This document shows positions 48,327 through 58,477 of a stretch of DNA of 64,000 bases, one piece after another; within the stretch, counting starts at the first letter, position 1; each line of letters begins with the position of its first letter. Origin of the DNA: Acinetobacter sp. ANC 5054 (GTDB taxonomy: Bacteria > Pseudomonadota > Gammaproteobacteria > Pseudomonadales > Moraxellaceae). The notes beneath the pieces are model-generated. The model did no database searches. It worked only from the letters and a program-made list of their open reading frames with translations, and was not told where the DNA came from. The translations under genes were made by a program, and so were the position numbers. Where the stretch lies: NCBI RefSeq assembly GCF_002135295.1, contig NZ_NEGG01000018.1, forward strand, positions 1-64,000. The letters are read 5' to 3'.

Positions 48327-49088
48327 TTACCAATAATTTTCTACCGCAATATTTCCTTCACCACGTCGATTCATCGTTAATCCACGTGCTTTGAGTGCGG
48401 CTTTAGTATCGTCTACCATTTGCGGATTGCCACAGAGCATGACATGCGTCGTTTCAACATTAAACGCTAAGCCTGCAGCCTTTTCTAATTCACCATTTTC
48501 AATTAATACCGGTAAGCGATCATGCAAGGATGCATTCGGGTCACGGGTGATAATTGGAATAAATTTAAAGCCGCTGTGACCTTCACCAAAAGTTTCTGCA
48601 ATTTCCTGTATACGATCCAGATAAGCCAGTTCAGACTCAGTACGCACGCTATACACTAAATTAATTTTTTCGTATTTTGACCAAGTTTCAAAGTCTTGTA
48701 GCATCGATAAAAATGGTGCTAAACCTGTACCTGTACCGAGCAACCACAAATCTTTTGGCAGTGGCAACTGATAACGCGCCAGCGTTAAAAAGCCATATGG
48801 GACTTTTTCTAAATACAGCTCATCACCCACTTGTAGGTGTTGTAAGTTCGAAGTAAATGCACCATCAGGTACGACAATCGAAAAGAACTCTAAAGTCTCA
48901 TCAAAGGGCGATGACACCACCGAATAGGCGCGTACCACCAATTCATCACCAACTTTCAAACCTATTCGTGCAAACTGACCTGCAGTAAATTTAAAATGTG
49001 CGGGCCGCGTCATGGTAAAACTGAACAAAGTATTGGTCCAACGGTGTACAGATAAAACCTTTTCTAAGCTAAATTTTTCAATTGACAT
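48327..49088 (-). CDS. fpr: Ferredoxin-NADP+ reductase
   Basis: 253 residues. FAD site VVRAYSVVSSP and FFSIVV, NADP-site GTGTGLAPFLSMLQD, a MLCGNPQMV motif and the C-terminal EGNIAVENYW with terminal Trp-type ring stacking. It moves electrons between NADPH and ferredoxin/flavodoxin and supports oxidative-stress resistance. It is divergent from the LysR gene at 49174 with 85 nt between, the usual fpr-finR arrangement. Confidence 0.93.
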   Translation of the reverse strand: MSIEKFSLEKVLSVHRWTNTLFSFTMTRPAHFKFTAGQFARIGLKVGDELVVRAYSVVSSPFDETLEFFSIVVPDGAFTSNLQHLQVGDELYLEKVPYGFLTLARYQLPLPKDLWLLGTGTGLAPFLSMLQDFETWSKYEKINLVYSVRTESELAYLDRIQEIAETFGEGHSGFKFIPIITRDPNASLHDRLPVLIENGELEKAAGLAFNVETTHVMLCGNPQMVDDTKAALKARGLTMNRRGEGNIAVENYW

Positions 49089-49173
49089 GATTTGAACGTG
49101 GCGTGAAAGACTGTGCTCATGTTAGCATGACAGCATAATTTATTAATATTTTTTAAATGTTAAGGCCTGATTC

Positions 49174-50058
49174 ATGCGCATGACTTTACGCCAGTTGGCT
49201 GTTTTTGTAGCAGTCGCTCAAGAAGGTACCGTTACCAAAGCCAGTGATGCTGTCAAACTTACCCAAAGTGCGGCAAGTATGGCGTTGGCTGACCTCGAAG
49301 ATGGTCTCGGTGCTCCATTATTTGATCGACTTGGTAAACGCTTGCAATTGAATGACTTAGGTCGTTTCCTTTTGCCTCAAGCTTTGGAAATTTTAGGGCG
49401 CTGTGAAGCTTTTGAACAAGCAGCTAAGGGTGAATTACAAAGTATTGATCTACGTTTGGGTGCGACCCTGACCATTAGCGATTACTTAATGCCTGATTTG
49501 ATGGCAGATTTCCTACAAATTCAGCCGCAAGCACATTTACAGCTTCAAGTGGGTAATACTCGCCAAATGATTGAAGCGGTAAATCAATTCCAGTTGGACT
49601 TGGCATTAATTGAAGGTTCATGTCACCTGCCGCAACTCCAGTGCATTCATTGGCGTGATGATGAGTTAGCGGTATGCTGCTCACCTGAGCATCCATTAGC
49701 ACAATTAGATCGTGCATTAAGCTCTGAAGACTTTAAAGATGTCGAATGGATCTTACGTGAAGAAGGCTCTGGTACGCGTGAAGTCTTTGACAATGCGATT
49801 TTAAAAGATCTCCCAGATGCCAACATTCGTTTAACCCTTGGGCATAACGAAGCGATTTTAAAAATTGTCGCGGGTGGTCTTGGCATGTCTTGTATTTCTA
49901 AACTTGCGATTGAACCTTTACGTGAAAAAGGTCAGCTGGTTGTGTTAAATACCCCATTCTGGCAGTTGGCACGTCCATTGTTCATGTTGGTGCATCGTCA
50001 GAAGTATCAAGGTCCCGGTTTAAAAGCCTTTATGCAATTTTGTGAAAAATCTGTATAA
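49174..50058 (+). CDS. finR: LysR-family regulator (FinR-like)
   Basis: 294 residues. A winged helix at the N-terminus: LRQLAVFVAVAQEGTVTKASDAVKLTQSAASMALADLEDGLGAPLFDRLGK. A CysB-like effector domain follows. In Pseudomonas FinR, encoded beside fpr, activates it under redox stress; the divergent layout here supports the same. A start codon three residues in (ATG at 49180) is also possible. Confidence 0.82.
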   Translation: MRMTLRQLAVFVAVAQEGTVTKASDAVKLTQSAASMALADLEDGLGAPLFDRLGKRLQLNDLGRFLLPQALEILGRCEAFEQAAKGELQSIDLRLGATLTISDYLMPDLMADFLQIQPQAHLQLQVGNTRQMIEAVNQFQLDLALIEGSCHLPQLQCIHWRDDELAVCCSPEHPLAQLDRALSSEDFKDVEWILREEGSGTREVFDNAILKDLPDANIRLTLGHNEAILKIVAGGLGMSCISKLAIEPLREKGQLVVLNTPFWQLARPLFMLVHRQKYQGPGLKAFMQFCEKSV

Positions 50059-50061
50059 ATA

Positions 50062-50087
50062 AAAAAAGCGCCAATTGGCGCTTTTTT
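50062..50087. terminator. Bidirectional terminator between finR and the 50094 gene
   Basis: A perfect 26-nt palindrome: A6-GCGCC at one arm and GGCGC-T6 at the other, centred on AATT. Confidence 0.9.
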
Positions 50088-50093
50088 GTTGAA

Positions 50094-50810
50094 TTAATGT
50101 CGACCAAATTGTTGTTCACATGGAATTCCGTCACGATCTCCATCCATTTTTGTATCGGGACAATTTCGAAGGAAAAAAACAGCTTCATCATAGGAACGCA
50201 TTTGAGTGCAGTGCTGACGACCATCACACTTAAACTGTGAAATAACTTGTTTCTGCACAGGTTCTCTCATATCCGTATTATTCAATGTATTTGTAGCTGA
50301 ATCACCATACAAATTTTTTCTGCCTTGTTCAGAGAGCCCTTCACTCTGGAAGTCTCCCAAGGCTTTGCGTTGTCCTTTTACAATATTTTCATTTTTCTGC
50401 ATTAATTCCTGCAATCGCTGTTTCTTTTGTTCCTGATATTGTTGATATTTTTCATATAGCATAAATGACAATATAACTATAACGATTAGTCCAATGATCG
50501 TGAATATTTTACTGCTATTACCTGTAAGATTTGTTTTATTAAGCTGTGACTTACTTACTGTTATTGGATTATTTTTAGATTGATTTGGTAACATTACATT
50601 CTGTTTTAAATCTAAACGCACGATATTATCGGCTTTGAACTTACCATTTTCTTCCACGATAAGATATTTTACATTCTCTCCAACCTTGGGTTCGATATGT
50701 CGACTTGGTACATCGGTAATATGAAAGAAAATATCTTTTTCTTGATCTCGTTGAATAAAACCAAAGCCACGCTCTGTGTTATAACTTTTGATTTTCCCCT
50801 CATGGAACAT
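50094..50810 (-). CDS. Cold-shock domain protein with membrane anchor and Excalibur domain
   Basis: 238 residues, unusual architecture. Residues 1-68 form a CspA-like domain with RNP1 RGFGFIQ and RNP2 DIFFHIT. After a linker there is one transmembrane helix (about 102-119), then a charged helix. The last 46 residues form an Excalibur calcium-binding motif, D-x-D-x-D-G-x-x-C-E (DGDRDGIPCE), with paired cysteines (FKCDGRQHC, RNCPDTK). The nucleic-acid domain would be cytoplasmic and the calcium motif periplasmic. Role unknown; an envelope-linked RNA binder is speculative. Confidence 0.8.
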   Translation of the reverse strand: MFHEGKIKSYNTERGFGFIQRDQEKDIFFHITDVPSRHIEPKVGENVKYLIVEENGKFKADNIVRLDLKQNVMLPNQSKNNPITVSKSQLNKTNLTGNSSKIFTIIGLIVIVILSFMLYEKYQQYQEQKKQRLQELMQKNENIVKGQRKALGDFQSEGLSEQGRKNLYGDSATNTLNNTDMREPVQKQVISQFKCDGRQHCTQMRSYDEAVFFLRNCPDTKMDGDRDGIPCEQQFGRH

Positions 50811-50852
50811 AAAAATATCTCTAATAATTTCTTTTAATTTGCAGATTGTTAT

Positions 50853-50878
50853 AAAAAAGAGATCTAAATGACCTCTTC
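50853..50878 (-). terminator. Probable terminator of the csp gene
   Basis: On the minus strand AAGAGGTC pairs imperfectly with GATCTCTT, followed by T6, 24 nt past the csp stop. Confidence 0.6.
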
Positions 50879-50901
50879 TTTATTACTTAATTATTGAAAA
50901 T

Positions 50902-51195
50902 TTACTTACGTAAGTTTGAAAGCAATGCAGACGTAATAGACTGATTATTTGAAACAACTTTCGATTTTTTAGCTTTTGCTGATTTATCTTCTTCACGTTC
51001 AATATTAATGGCTTTATAACGATCACCATTTTCAACCACATTAAATTTAACGCGATCATTACGCTTTGGCTCTACACCATCTGCTGGAAAGTCAGAGATA
51101 TGGAAAAATACATCACCTTCTTCACATGAAAGAAAGCCGAAGCCCTTTTCAGGATTGTACTGCTTAACTTTGCCTTTATATTGTTCGAACTTCAT
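50902..51195 (-). CDS. Cold-shock domain protein
   Basis: 97 residues: the cold-shock domain (GKVKQYNPEKGFGFLS, RNP1 KGFGFLS; DVFFHIS, RNP2) at residues 7-70 plus a basic tail of 27 residues. Likely a nucleic-acid chaperone. AGGA is 6 nt before ATG. It neighbours a second, membrane-fused CSD gene in the same direction; the two CSDs are related (GK-x-K-x-Y-N-x-E-x-GFGF). Confidence 0.9.
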   Translation of the reverse strand: MKFEQYKGKVKQYNPEKGFGFLSCEEGDVFFHISDFPADGVEPKRNDRVKFNVVENGDRYKAINIEREEDKSAKAKKSKVVSNNQSITSALLSNLRK

Positions 51196-51234
51196 AAAGT
51201 ATCCTATTCCATTTATGCCAATGTCATTAGTATA

Positions 51235-51262
51235 TAAAAAAGAGGCTATAAAAGCCTCTTTT
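51235..51262 (-). terminator. Terminator of upp
   Basis: An AAAAGAGGCT/AGCCTCTTTT stem with a short AT-rich loop, 17 nt downstream of upp on the minus strand. Confidence 0.85.
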
Positions 51263-51279
51263 CTGATTCAACTCAAAAA

Positions 51280-51915
51280 TTAATCTTTTTGAACTGAACC
51301 GAAAATTTTATCGCCAGCATCACCAAGACCTGGAACAATATAACCATTTTCGTTTAAACCTTGGTCTACAGATGCAGTATAGATTGTCACGTCTGGGTGA
51401 GCATCGTTGACGCGTTTAATACCGACTGGTGCTGCAACAAGAACCATAACACGAATATCTTTACAGCCACTTGCCTTCAACACATCAATTGCAGCAACCA
51501 AAGATGAACCTGTTGCAAGCATTGGGTCGATGATCATTGCAAGACGATTTTGTACGTCTGGTACTAGTTTTTTATAGTAAGTACGTGCTTCTAACGTTTC
51601 TTCATCACGTTCAAGACCTAGTACAGATACTTTTGCACTTGGAATCAAGTTTAAGAAACCGTCTAACATACCAATACCCGCACGTAGAATCGGCACAACC
51701 GTTATTTTTTTACCCGCAATACGGTCTACAGTCACTTTACCATTCCAGCCATCAATTTCATGATCGACCATTGGTAAATCTTTAGTTGCTTCATAAGTCA
51801 AAAGCATAGTCACTTCTTGAGCAAGCTCACGGAAGTTTTTAGTACTAATGTCTGCACGACGAAGTAATCCGAGTTTATGTCGGATTAACGGATGACGGAT
51901 TTCATGGATAGCCAC
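51280..51915 (-). CDS. upp: Uracil phosphoribosyltransferase
   Basis: 211 residues from a GTG start (weak AGG 9 nt upstream). It makes UMP from uracil and PRPP. The PRPP loop [19 protein letters not shown] and the uracil-binding end [16 protein letters not shown] are typical. Isolated gene between two terminators. Confidence 0.97.
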   Translation of the reverse strand: MAIHEIRHPLIRHKLGLLRRADISTKNFRELAQEVTMLLTYEATKDLPMVDHEIDGWNGKVTVDRIAGKKITVVPILRAGIGMLDGFLNLIPSAKVSVLGLERDEETLEARTYYKKLVPDVQNRLAMIIDPMLATGSSLVAAIDVLKASGCKDIRVMVLVAAPVGIKRVNDAHPDVTIYTASVDQGLNENGYIVPGLGDAGDKIFGSVQKD

Positions 51916-51982
51916 GGGAGAACACCTAAAAGGTTAAGATAAAATTTCATCTATTATAAAGCTATTTAACAAATGATAAAAA

Positions 51983-52013
51983 TAAAAAAGCCCCCATTAC
52001 AGGAGGCTTTTTT
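51983..52013 (-). terminator. Terminator of the nuo operon
   Basis: An AAAAAGCC-x-CC/GG-x-GGCTTTTT stem followed by T-rich sequence on the minus strand, 29 nt past the nuoN stop codon. Confidence 0.85.
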
Positions 52014-52041
52014 GTAATAACTAAATTAATTGTTTAATTGA

Positions 52042-53586
52042 TTAGTTAAAACCACTTTGGATCAAGCTCATGATGAACTGTTGTAGCTCAGGTGAAATTG
52101 CAAAGTAACCGATTTGAGAAACGGCAATAATTGGGTCTGGATATACACCAATTAACAATACTAATGCAGCTGCGCCAAGTACCATGATACCACCCACTTT
52201 TTGACCCCAATGATCGACAGCATCGATACGTGGGTTTTCTGGCGGAGTCATGTACATCACAACCATCACACGTAGGTAGTAGTACAAACCAATACCCGAA
52301 CCTAGAATCACCATTGCTGCTAAGAACCATGAACCACCAGCTACTGCTGTTTTGATGACAAGGAACTTACCAATGAAGCCCGCAGTTAATGGAATACCTG
52401 CTAAAGACAACATCATTACAGTTAAAGTTGCAGTCAAAACTGGACGACGCCAGAATAAACCACGGTACTCTGCAAGGCTACCAGCTTCGTCTTTGTTGTT
52501 GTACGGACTAGACATCAGTGTCACAACACCGAACGCACCGATTGTTGTTAATACATAAGTAATAACATAAACGTTTACGCTGCTAAATGTTGCAAAGCCC
52601 TGTACTTGAACAAAGTCTGTATTACGTGCGCTGATAATCGCCACAAGTAAGTAACCGAAGTGAGCAATTGAAGAGTATGCAAGGATACGTTTCAAGTTCA
52701 CTTGACGCACTGCTAACAAGTTACCCGCAAGGATAGACAAGACTGCAATGATGGTCACAATTGTGATGAAGCTGTCTGAAAGGATCAAACCAGAAGCCAA
52801 GAAGTAACGAACAAATAGACCGATCATTGCCACTTTAGCGACAGTTGCAAGGAATGTTGCAACTGGTGCTGGTGCGCCTGCATATACGTCTGGTGTCCAT
52901 TTATGGAATGGAGCAAGAGACAATTTGAATGCAACAGCAAATACAATCAGTGCAAGACCAAGCACAACACCTGGTTGACTGAACGATGTGAACATTTTGC
53001 CTGGTTCAGCAACGAATGCCATTGTACCTGTGTACGCGTATACGTAAGCCATACCCATCAACAACATCGCAGATGCAGTTGCTGAAAGCACCAAGTATTT
53101 CACGCCGGCTTCAAGTGATTGAGAACGTTGATGTGTATACGCCAATAGGCCGTATACTGGAATCGACATTAACTCAAGGCTGATGAAGAATGATGCATAG
53201 TGTGAACTAGCCACCATCAACAACGCGCCTGTTACTGAACACAGCATCAAGATGTAAAGTTCTTCGCGGTTATCTTTATATGATTCGATATACGCATGAG
53301 ACAAAGTACAGCACGCTAGCGCTGCAATTAAAATCACAAACTGATACAGCATCGTAAACGGATCTACGATGAATAAGTTCATTACGTTTGCAGGAGCATA
53401 GTGCCCTGCAACGAATACAAAAATAATATAAAAGGCTGCAAGGTTCAGACCGATAACGGAAGTCGTTGCAACTAAATTGTGGTTACGCTTGATTGCAATT
53501 AGCAACATCACGACGATCGCAGTTAAAGCCACGATCATCACAGGAGCTAATGGCATAAGCTCAGAAAATGACATTGTGAAGTCCAT
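52042..53586 (-). CDS. nuoN: NADH-quinone oxidoreductase subunit N
   Basis: 514 residues, antiporter-like membrane subunit of complex I with about 14 helices. Conserved SLELMSIPVYGLLA (with the helix Glu), KLSLAPFHKWTPDVYAGAP and KRILAYSSIAHFGY identify it. Last gene of the operon; the nuoM stop lies 3 nt before its ATG. Confidence 0.97.
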   Translation of the reverse strand: MDFTMSFSELMPLAPVMIVALTAIVVMLLIAIKRNHNLVATTSVIGLNLAAFYIIFVFVAGHYAPANVMNLFIVDPFTMLYQFVILIAALACCTLSHAYIESYKDNREELYILMLCSVTGALLMVASSHYASFFISLELMSIPVYGLLAYTHQRSQSLEAGVKYLVLSATASAMLLMGMAYVYAYTGTMAFVAEPGKMFTSFSQPGVVLGLALIVFAVAFKLSLAPFHKWTPDVYAGAPAPVATFLATVAKVAMIGLFVRYFLASGLILSDSFITIVTIIAVLSILAGNLLAVRQVNLKRILAYSSIAHFGYLLVAIISARNTDFVQVQGFATFSSVNVYVITYVLTTIGAFGVVTLMSSPYNNKDEAGSLAEYRGLFWRRPVLTATLTVMMLSLAGIPLTAGFIGKFLVIKTAVAGGSWFLAAMVILGSGIGLYYYLRVMVVMYMTPPENPRIDAVDHWGQKVGGIMVLGAAALVLLIGVYPDPIIAVSQIGYFAISPELQQFIMSLIQSGFN

Positions 53587-53589
53587 GGC

Positions 53590-55203
53590 TTATTGCATCT
53601 CCACATTTTCAGGTTGTACAGCAATTTGCTGCACAACATCAACGACTTCTTGAACTGGAATATAACTGTTCGCAATCCACGCCATGCTTGAGTTTGAAAT
53701 ATCAAGGAAGCTTTGTGGGTATAGACCAAGCCATACTAGACCAAGAGCACAGATTAAAAGAATCACAACTTCACGCGCATTTAAGTCTTTCAACGGATTT
53801 GCATAATGTTGTTTTTGTTCTTCATTTGGCGTACCAAACAATGCTTTGTGGATCAGGATTAAACCGTAAAGACCGGCAAATACTAAGCTTACTGCAGCAA
53901 GAATTGTGTACACAGGGAACTTGTCATAAGAACCCATCAAGATGAGGAATTCACCGATGAAGTTACCTAGACCTGGGATACCCACAAGTGCAGCAACAAA
54001 GAACATTAAGAAGAATGAAAGGTATTGGAACTGACCACGGATACCGCCCATTAGACGCATATCACGTGTATGCAAACGTTCGTAAACTTGACCACACATA
54101 ATGAACAGCGCAGCAGAAGAAATACCGTGTGCAAGCATCATAATCATCAAGCCTTGGAAAGTCAGGATATTACCTGCATACAAAGCAAGAAGTACAAAGC
54201 CCATGTGCGAAATAGATGTGTAGGCAAGCAGACGTTTCATGTCTGTTTGTTGGAATGCACACCATGCACCGTAGAAAATACCAATTAAACCAAGAATGAT
54301 TGCAATGTCAGCAAACTGAGCAGATGCAACTGGGAAGAATGGAATTACGAAACGTAACAGACCATAAGCCGCAGTTTTAATCAAGATACCTGCAAGGTCA
54401 ACAGAACCCGCTGTCGGTGCTTGAGCATGCGCATCAGGTAACCAACCATGTAATGGGAAAACTGGAAGTTTTACCGCAAAACCAATGAACATACAGATCA
54501 TGAATGCATAAGCAATCGCTGGAGCTTGCGCTTCAACAGTATGAGCAACATTCATAAGAACATTATAGTTAAAGCTGATTTCGCCGTTGATTTGGTAACC
54601 AATAACCACTAAACCCAAGATACCGATCAACATGATCAGACCAGCAACTTGTGTATAGATGAAGAATTTAGTTGCAGCATAAACACGCGATTTACCCTCT
54701 GCCCCTTTATGACCCCAAAGTGCGATCAAGAAGTAGATAGGTACTAGCATCATCTCCCAGAAGAAGAAGAATAAAAATAAGTCAATCGCAAGGAATACAC
54801 CGATTACACCACCCAAAGACCATAAAAGGTTTAAGTGGAAGAAACCAACGTTCTTTTGAATCTCACCCCATGAACAGCCTACTGCAAGTACACCAAGTAA
54901 TGCAGTCAAACCAACCATAAGAAGTGATAAGCCATCCACAGCCAAATGAATGTGAATACCTAAAGTAGTAATCCACGGTAGGTCAAACTGTGCAGCCCAC
55001 TGTGGTGTTTGAGTACCTAACTCATAGTTATAGGTACCGGTTTGCCATAAAACGACAGTCATTACCAACGTTAAAAGCATACCGATTAACGCGATATAGC
55101 GTGGTAAGTGCTTGTCGAGTTTATCGACAAGCCAACATACGAAACCTGCAATGAACGGTATAAGGACCAGAGCGGGTAGAATTAAATTGTTTGGAGTTTC
55201 CAT
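53590..55203 (-). CDS. nuoM: NADH-quinone oxidoreductase subunit M
   Basis: 537 residues, proton-pumping antiporter-like subunit. FFWEMMLVPIYFLIALWG carries the key Glu, and KLPVFPLHGWLPDAHAQAPT and KRLLAYTSISHMGFV are family hallmarks. It is separated from the nuoL stop by a single base. Confidence 0.97.
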   Translation of the reverse strand: METPNNLILPALVLIPFIAGFVCWLVDKLDKHLPRYIALIGMLLTLVMTVVLWQTGTYNYELGTQTPQWAAQFDLPWITTLGIHIHLAVDGLSLLMVGLTALLGVLAVGCSWGEIQKNVGFFHLNLLWSLGGVIGVFLAIDLFLFFFFWEMMLVPIYFLIALWGHKGAEGKSRVYAATKFFIYTQVAGLIMLIGILGLVVIGYQINGEISFNYNVLMNVAHTVEAQAPAIAYAFMICMFIGFAVKLPVFPLHGWLPDAHAQAPTAGSVDLAGILIKTAAYGLLRFVIPFFPVASAQFADIAIILGLIGIFYGAWCAFQQTDMKRLLAYTSISHMGFVLLALYAGNILTFQGLMIMMLAHGISSAALFIMCGQVYERLHTRDMRLMGGIRGQFQYLSFFLMFFVAALVGIPGLGNFIGEFLILMGSYDKFPVYTILAAVSLVFAGLYGLILIHKALFGTPNEEQKQHYANPLKDLNAREVVILLICALGLVWLGLYPQSFLDISNSSMAWIANSYIPVQEVVDVVQQIAVQPENVEMQ

Positions 55204-55204
55204 T

Positions 55205-57094
55205 TTATTTCCCCACGACCTGAATCACGACCAGGATCAACAGTAAAGCAAACGTACCGAATGCCATACTTGATGCGTATTCACGCAATGAACCTGTTTG
55301 ACGCGAACTTGTAAAGCTATTACCGCCTTTAACAAGTGCTGGTAATACAAGCCATAAGCCGTCAATTGGATCACGACCAATGATTTTAGCCAGTAGCAAA
55401 TAAGGCTTAACAAATACGATGTTGTACAACGCATCAAAGCCCAATGCATTACGGCAGATATTTGCAAGGCCTGCACCCAATGAAGTTTTCGCAAACGATT
55501 TCACTGCGCTGTAGGCAAAAGCAAATAACACGACACCAACAGCCAAACCTGCAAGCGCGATACCCACTGCTGTATATTCAGCACTATGCATACCGTGTTC
55601 AAGTGCTTCAGGAACATTAAACGCTGGAATTTGTGCAGCATTTAAAATATTCGTTACTGGTGCTTTTAATACATAAGCTAAACCAGTTGAAAGCACAGCA
55701 AGAATCGCCAATGGACCCCAGTAAGTAACGCCTTTGATTTCGTGGTAAGGCGTGTTTTCTTTACCAAAGAATACAACCCAGATAAGACGGAATGTATAAA
55801 TAGACGTTAAGAATGCACCGACTACACCAGTCCAGTATAAGCAATCATAAACTGCAATCGCTTGGCCTTTCACCCATACAGCACCCAAGATCGCATCTTT
55901 TGAGAAGAAGCCGATTGTGATGAATGGAATCGCTGCCAATGCACCGCCACCAATAGCAAAACAAGCAAACAAGAATTTGTTTTTGTGGAATAGACCACCC
56001 ATCTTGAAAATGTTTTGTTCATGATGGAATGCAAGAATCACCGCACCAGAAGACAAGAATAATAATGCCTTGAAGAATGCGTGAGTCAGCATGTGGAATA
56101 GACCCGCTTGGTAAGCTTCAGCACCTACAGCCATAAACATATAACCCAACTGACTCATAGTAGAGTAAGCAAGAATACGTTTGATGTCTGTTTGAACCAA
56201 TGCTGCAAAACCAGCAACCAGTAATGTCACCGCACCTGTGATTGAAATGAACATCATCACTTCTGGCGCTTGTTCAAACACGCTGAACATACGGCTACAT
56301 AGGTAAACACCTGCTGTTACCATTGTTGCTGCGTGGATCAATGCAGATACTGGTGTGGGACCAGCCATCGCATCTGCCAACCATGTTTGTAATGGGATCT
56401 GTGCAGATTTACCTGCAGCACCCAAGAACAACATCAGTGCAGTCCAAATTGCAATAGAAGAACTCTGAGCCAAAACTGTTGGCGCAGTAGCTACAACTTC
56501 TGCAATGTTTAAAGTACCGAACTGTTGGTAGATTAAGAACAAAGCGATCAGTAAGAATACGTCACCTACACGAGTTACAGTGAATGCTTTAATTGCAGCA
56601 AAACCGTTTGCAGGTGTTTGGTAGTAGTAACCAATCAATAGGTATGAACATAGACCTACACCTTCCCAACCGAGGAATAACAACGCTAAGTTGTCACCCA
56701 ACACTAGAAGTAGCATGCTTGCTACGAATAGGTTGAAGTATGAGAAGAAACGCGCAAAGTCTTCTTCGCCGCGCATATACCACGTTGCAAAGATGTGAAT
56801 CAAGAAGCCTACACCTGTGACCATTCCCATCATTAATAATGATAAGCCGTCAAGGTGAAGCGTAAAGCCCGGTGCTAAATCACCTGCACTGAACCAAGTC
56901 CAAAGATGCTGAGTTGTCGCAACTGAACCTTTGTTCACAAAGTCAATACCTGCAATTAATGCAAATAATGCTGAAAGGCCGACTGAACCTGCACCAATAA
57001 TGGCTGCAACTGATTCAGGAAGGTTCTTACGACCTGCCGCTAAAAGGATGAAACCGATCAGCGGGAATAGTACTGTTAAATATAAATAACTCAT
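55205..57094 (-). CDS. nuoL: NADH-quinone oxidoreductase subunit L
   Basis: 629 residues, the largest antiporter-like subunit, with the long lateral helix at the C-terminus. [56 protein letters not shown] and [15 protein letters not shown] are diagnostic. It overlaps nuoK by 4 nt. Confidence 0.97.
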   Translation of the reverse strand: MSYLYLTVLFPLIGFILLAAGRKNLPESVAAIIGAGSVGLSALFALIAGIDFVNKGSVATTQHLWTWFSAGDLAPGFTLHLDGLSLLMMGMVTGVGFLIHIFATWYMRGEEDFARFFSYFNLFVASMLLLVLGDNLALLFLGWEGVGLCSYLLIGYYYQTPANGFAAIKAFTVTRVGDVFLLIALFLIYQQFGTLNIAEVVATAPTVLAQSSSIAIWTALMLFLGAAGKSAQIPLQTWLADAMAGPTPVSALIHAATMVTAGVYLCSRMFSVFEQAPEVMMFISITGAVTLLVAGFAALVQTDIKRILAYSTMSQLGYMFMAVGAEAYQAGLFHMLTHAFFKALLFLSSGAVILAFHHEQNIFKMGGLFHKNKFLFACFAIGGGALAAIPFITIGFFSKDAILGAVWVKGQAIAVYDCLYWTGVVGAFLTSIYTFRLIWVVFFGKENTPYHEIKGVTYWGPLAILAVLSTGLAYVLKAPVTNILNAAQIPAFNVPEALEHGMHSAEYTAVGIALAGLAVGVVLFAFAYSAVKSFAKTSLGAGLANICRNALGFDALYNIVFVKPYLLLAKIIGRDPIDGLWLVLPALVKGGNSFTSSRQTGSLREYASSMAFGTFALLLILVVIQVVGK

Positions 57095-57399
57095 CCGCGC
57101 ATCTCACTAGCAGCATCCACATCCAGGTGATGGAAGCGATGATAGAACTGAAGGACGATCGCAAGACCGATACAAGCCTCTGCTGCAGCAAGCGTTAAGA
57201 TCAAGATAAACATCACTTGACCGTCTGGCTGTGCCCATGCACTCCCCGCCATGACAAACGCAAGAGCAGCAGCGTTCATCATGATTTCAAGGCTCATTAA
57301 AATAAATAGTAAGTTGCGTCGAACCATCACACCGTAAAAACCCAGTGCAAAAAGGATAGTTGCAACGATCAAACCATGTTCTAAAGGGATGTTGCCCAT
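57091..57399 (-). CDS. nuoK: NADH-quinone oxidoreductase subunit K
   Basis: 102 residues, three helices, with the conserved membrane Glu residues in [13 protein letters not shown] and [13 protein letters not shown]. It shares TAATG with nuoJ. Confidence 0.96.
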   Translation of the reverse strand: MGNIPLEHGLIVATILFALGFYGVMVRRNLLFILMSLEIMMNAAALAFVMAGSAWAQPDGQVMFILILTLAAAEACIGLAIVLQFYHRFHHLDVDAASEMRG

Positions 57400-57920
57400 T
57401 ATTGTTTGTCCTCTTCTGCACCCGGCTCACGTTTACCTAGATGGAATGCAGCGACAAGTGCGCCAATCAATAACATCGCAGCAACTTCAACCAGTAATAA
57501 ATACTGTGTAAAGAGTGTAGTACCTACTTGTTTCGGACCTACAACTTCAGTACCCATAAGAGCACCTGTTGTTGTGTAGTCAGATTTCAGCATCCATACA
57601 AGGATTAAACCCATGAGGAAGCTCATCAACGCAGGATAAGCCCACGCAGATGAAGTCAACCACTTGCTTTCTTGCTCAACAGTATTTTGACCAAGATTCA
57701 GCATCATCACGACGAATACGAACAGCACCATAATTGCGCCAGCGTAAACGATAATTTCAAGTGCACCAGCGAATGGCGCACCCACGATCATGAAGATACC
57801 TGCAACAGCAAGTAAAGAAATAATCAAGCTTAATAAAGCGTGTACTGGGTTCGTGTTGGTCACAACACGAACTGTAGAAACAATGGCCACGAGTGCCATC
57901 AAATAAAATGGCCACATCAT
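57399..57920 (-). CDS. nuoJ: NADH-quinone oxidoreductase subunit J
   Basis: 173 residues, five helices. The motif [20 protein letters not shown] contains the deformed helix of TM3 that couples quinone reduction to proton movement. It overlaps nuoI by 4 nt (ATGA-type). Confidence 0.96.
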   Translation of the reverse strand: MMWPFYLMALVAIVSTVRVVTNTNPVHALLSLIISLLAVAGIFMIVGAPFAGALEIIVYAGAIMVLFVFVVMMLNLGQNTVEQESKWLTSSAWAYPALMSFLMGLILVWMLKSDYTTTGALMGTEVVGPKQVGTTLFTQYLLLVEVAAMLLIGALVAAFHLGKREPGAEEDKQ

Positions 57921-58459
57921 GGTAATAGACTCCGTACATCAACTGGCGCGCTTTCGCGTTGCGCTTGACCTTTATCTTTACCAGCAACTGCCATACCGGT
58001 TACACGGTAGAAGTTGTAGTCTGGATATTTACCTGGACCTGAAATAAGTAAGTTTTCTTTCTCATATACCAAGTCTTGACGCACATACTCACCTAACTCA
58101 AAGTCAGGTGTTAATTGAATTGCAGTCGTAGGACATGCTTCTTCACACATACCGCAGAAAATGCAGCGTGAGAAGTTGATACGGAAAAATTCCGGATACC
58201 AACGACCATCTTCATGTTCAGCTTTTTGTAGTGAGATACAACCTACAGGACATGCAACCGCACAAAGGTTACATGCAACACAACGCTCTTCGCCATCAGG
58301 GTCACGCGTCAACACAATACGACCACGGAAACGTGGTGGTACGATGTCTTCAGCAGGTACTTCTGGATATAAAATGGTGTCACGTTTACGTGTCACGTGT
58401 GAGAAAACCATCCACAGTGAACGTACAATTGACCCAAATCCAGCTAGAAATTTAAACAT
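57917..58459 (-). CDS. nuoI: NADH-quinone oxidoreductase subunit I
   Basis: 180 residues with two [4Fe-4S] cassettes, [14 protein letters not shown] and [16 protein letters not shown], forming clusters N6a/N6b on the peripheral arm next to the quinone site. Confidence 0.97.
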   Translation of the reverse strand: MFKFLAGFGSIVRSLWMVFSHVTRKRDTILYPEVPAEDIVPPRFRGRIVLTRDPDGEERCVACNLCAVACPVGCISLQKAEHEDGRWYPEFFRINFSRCIFCGMCEEACPTTAIQLTPDFELGEYVRQDLVYEKENLLISGPGKYPDYNFYRVTGMAVAGKDKGQAQRESAPVDVRSLLP

Positions 58460-58477
58460 TTTATTCTCCCTGCTGTC

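Noticed and set aside
50853..51262. A tandem repeat or CRISPR-like pattern from the successive hairpins
   Set aside because: The hairpins are unrelated terminator sequences between genes; spacing and sequence show no array.
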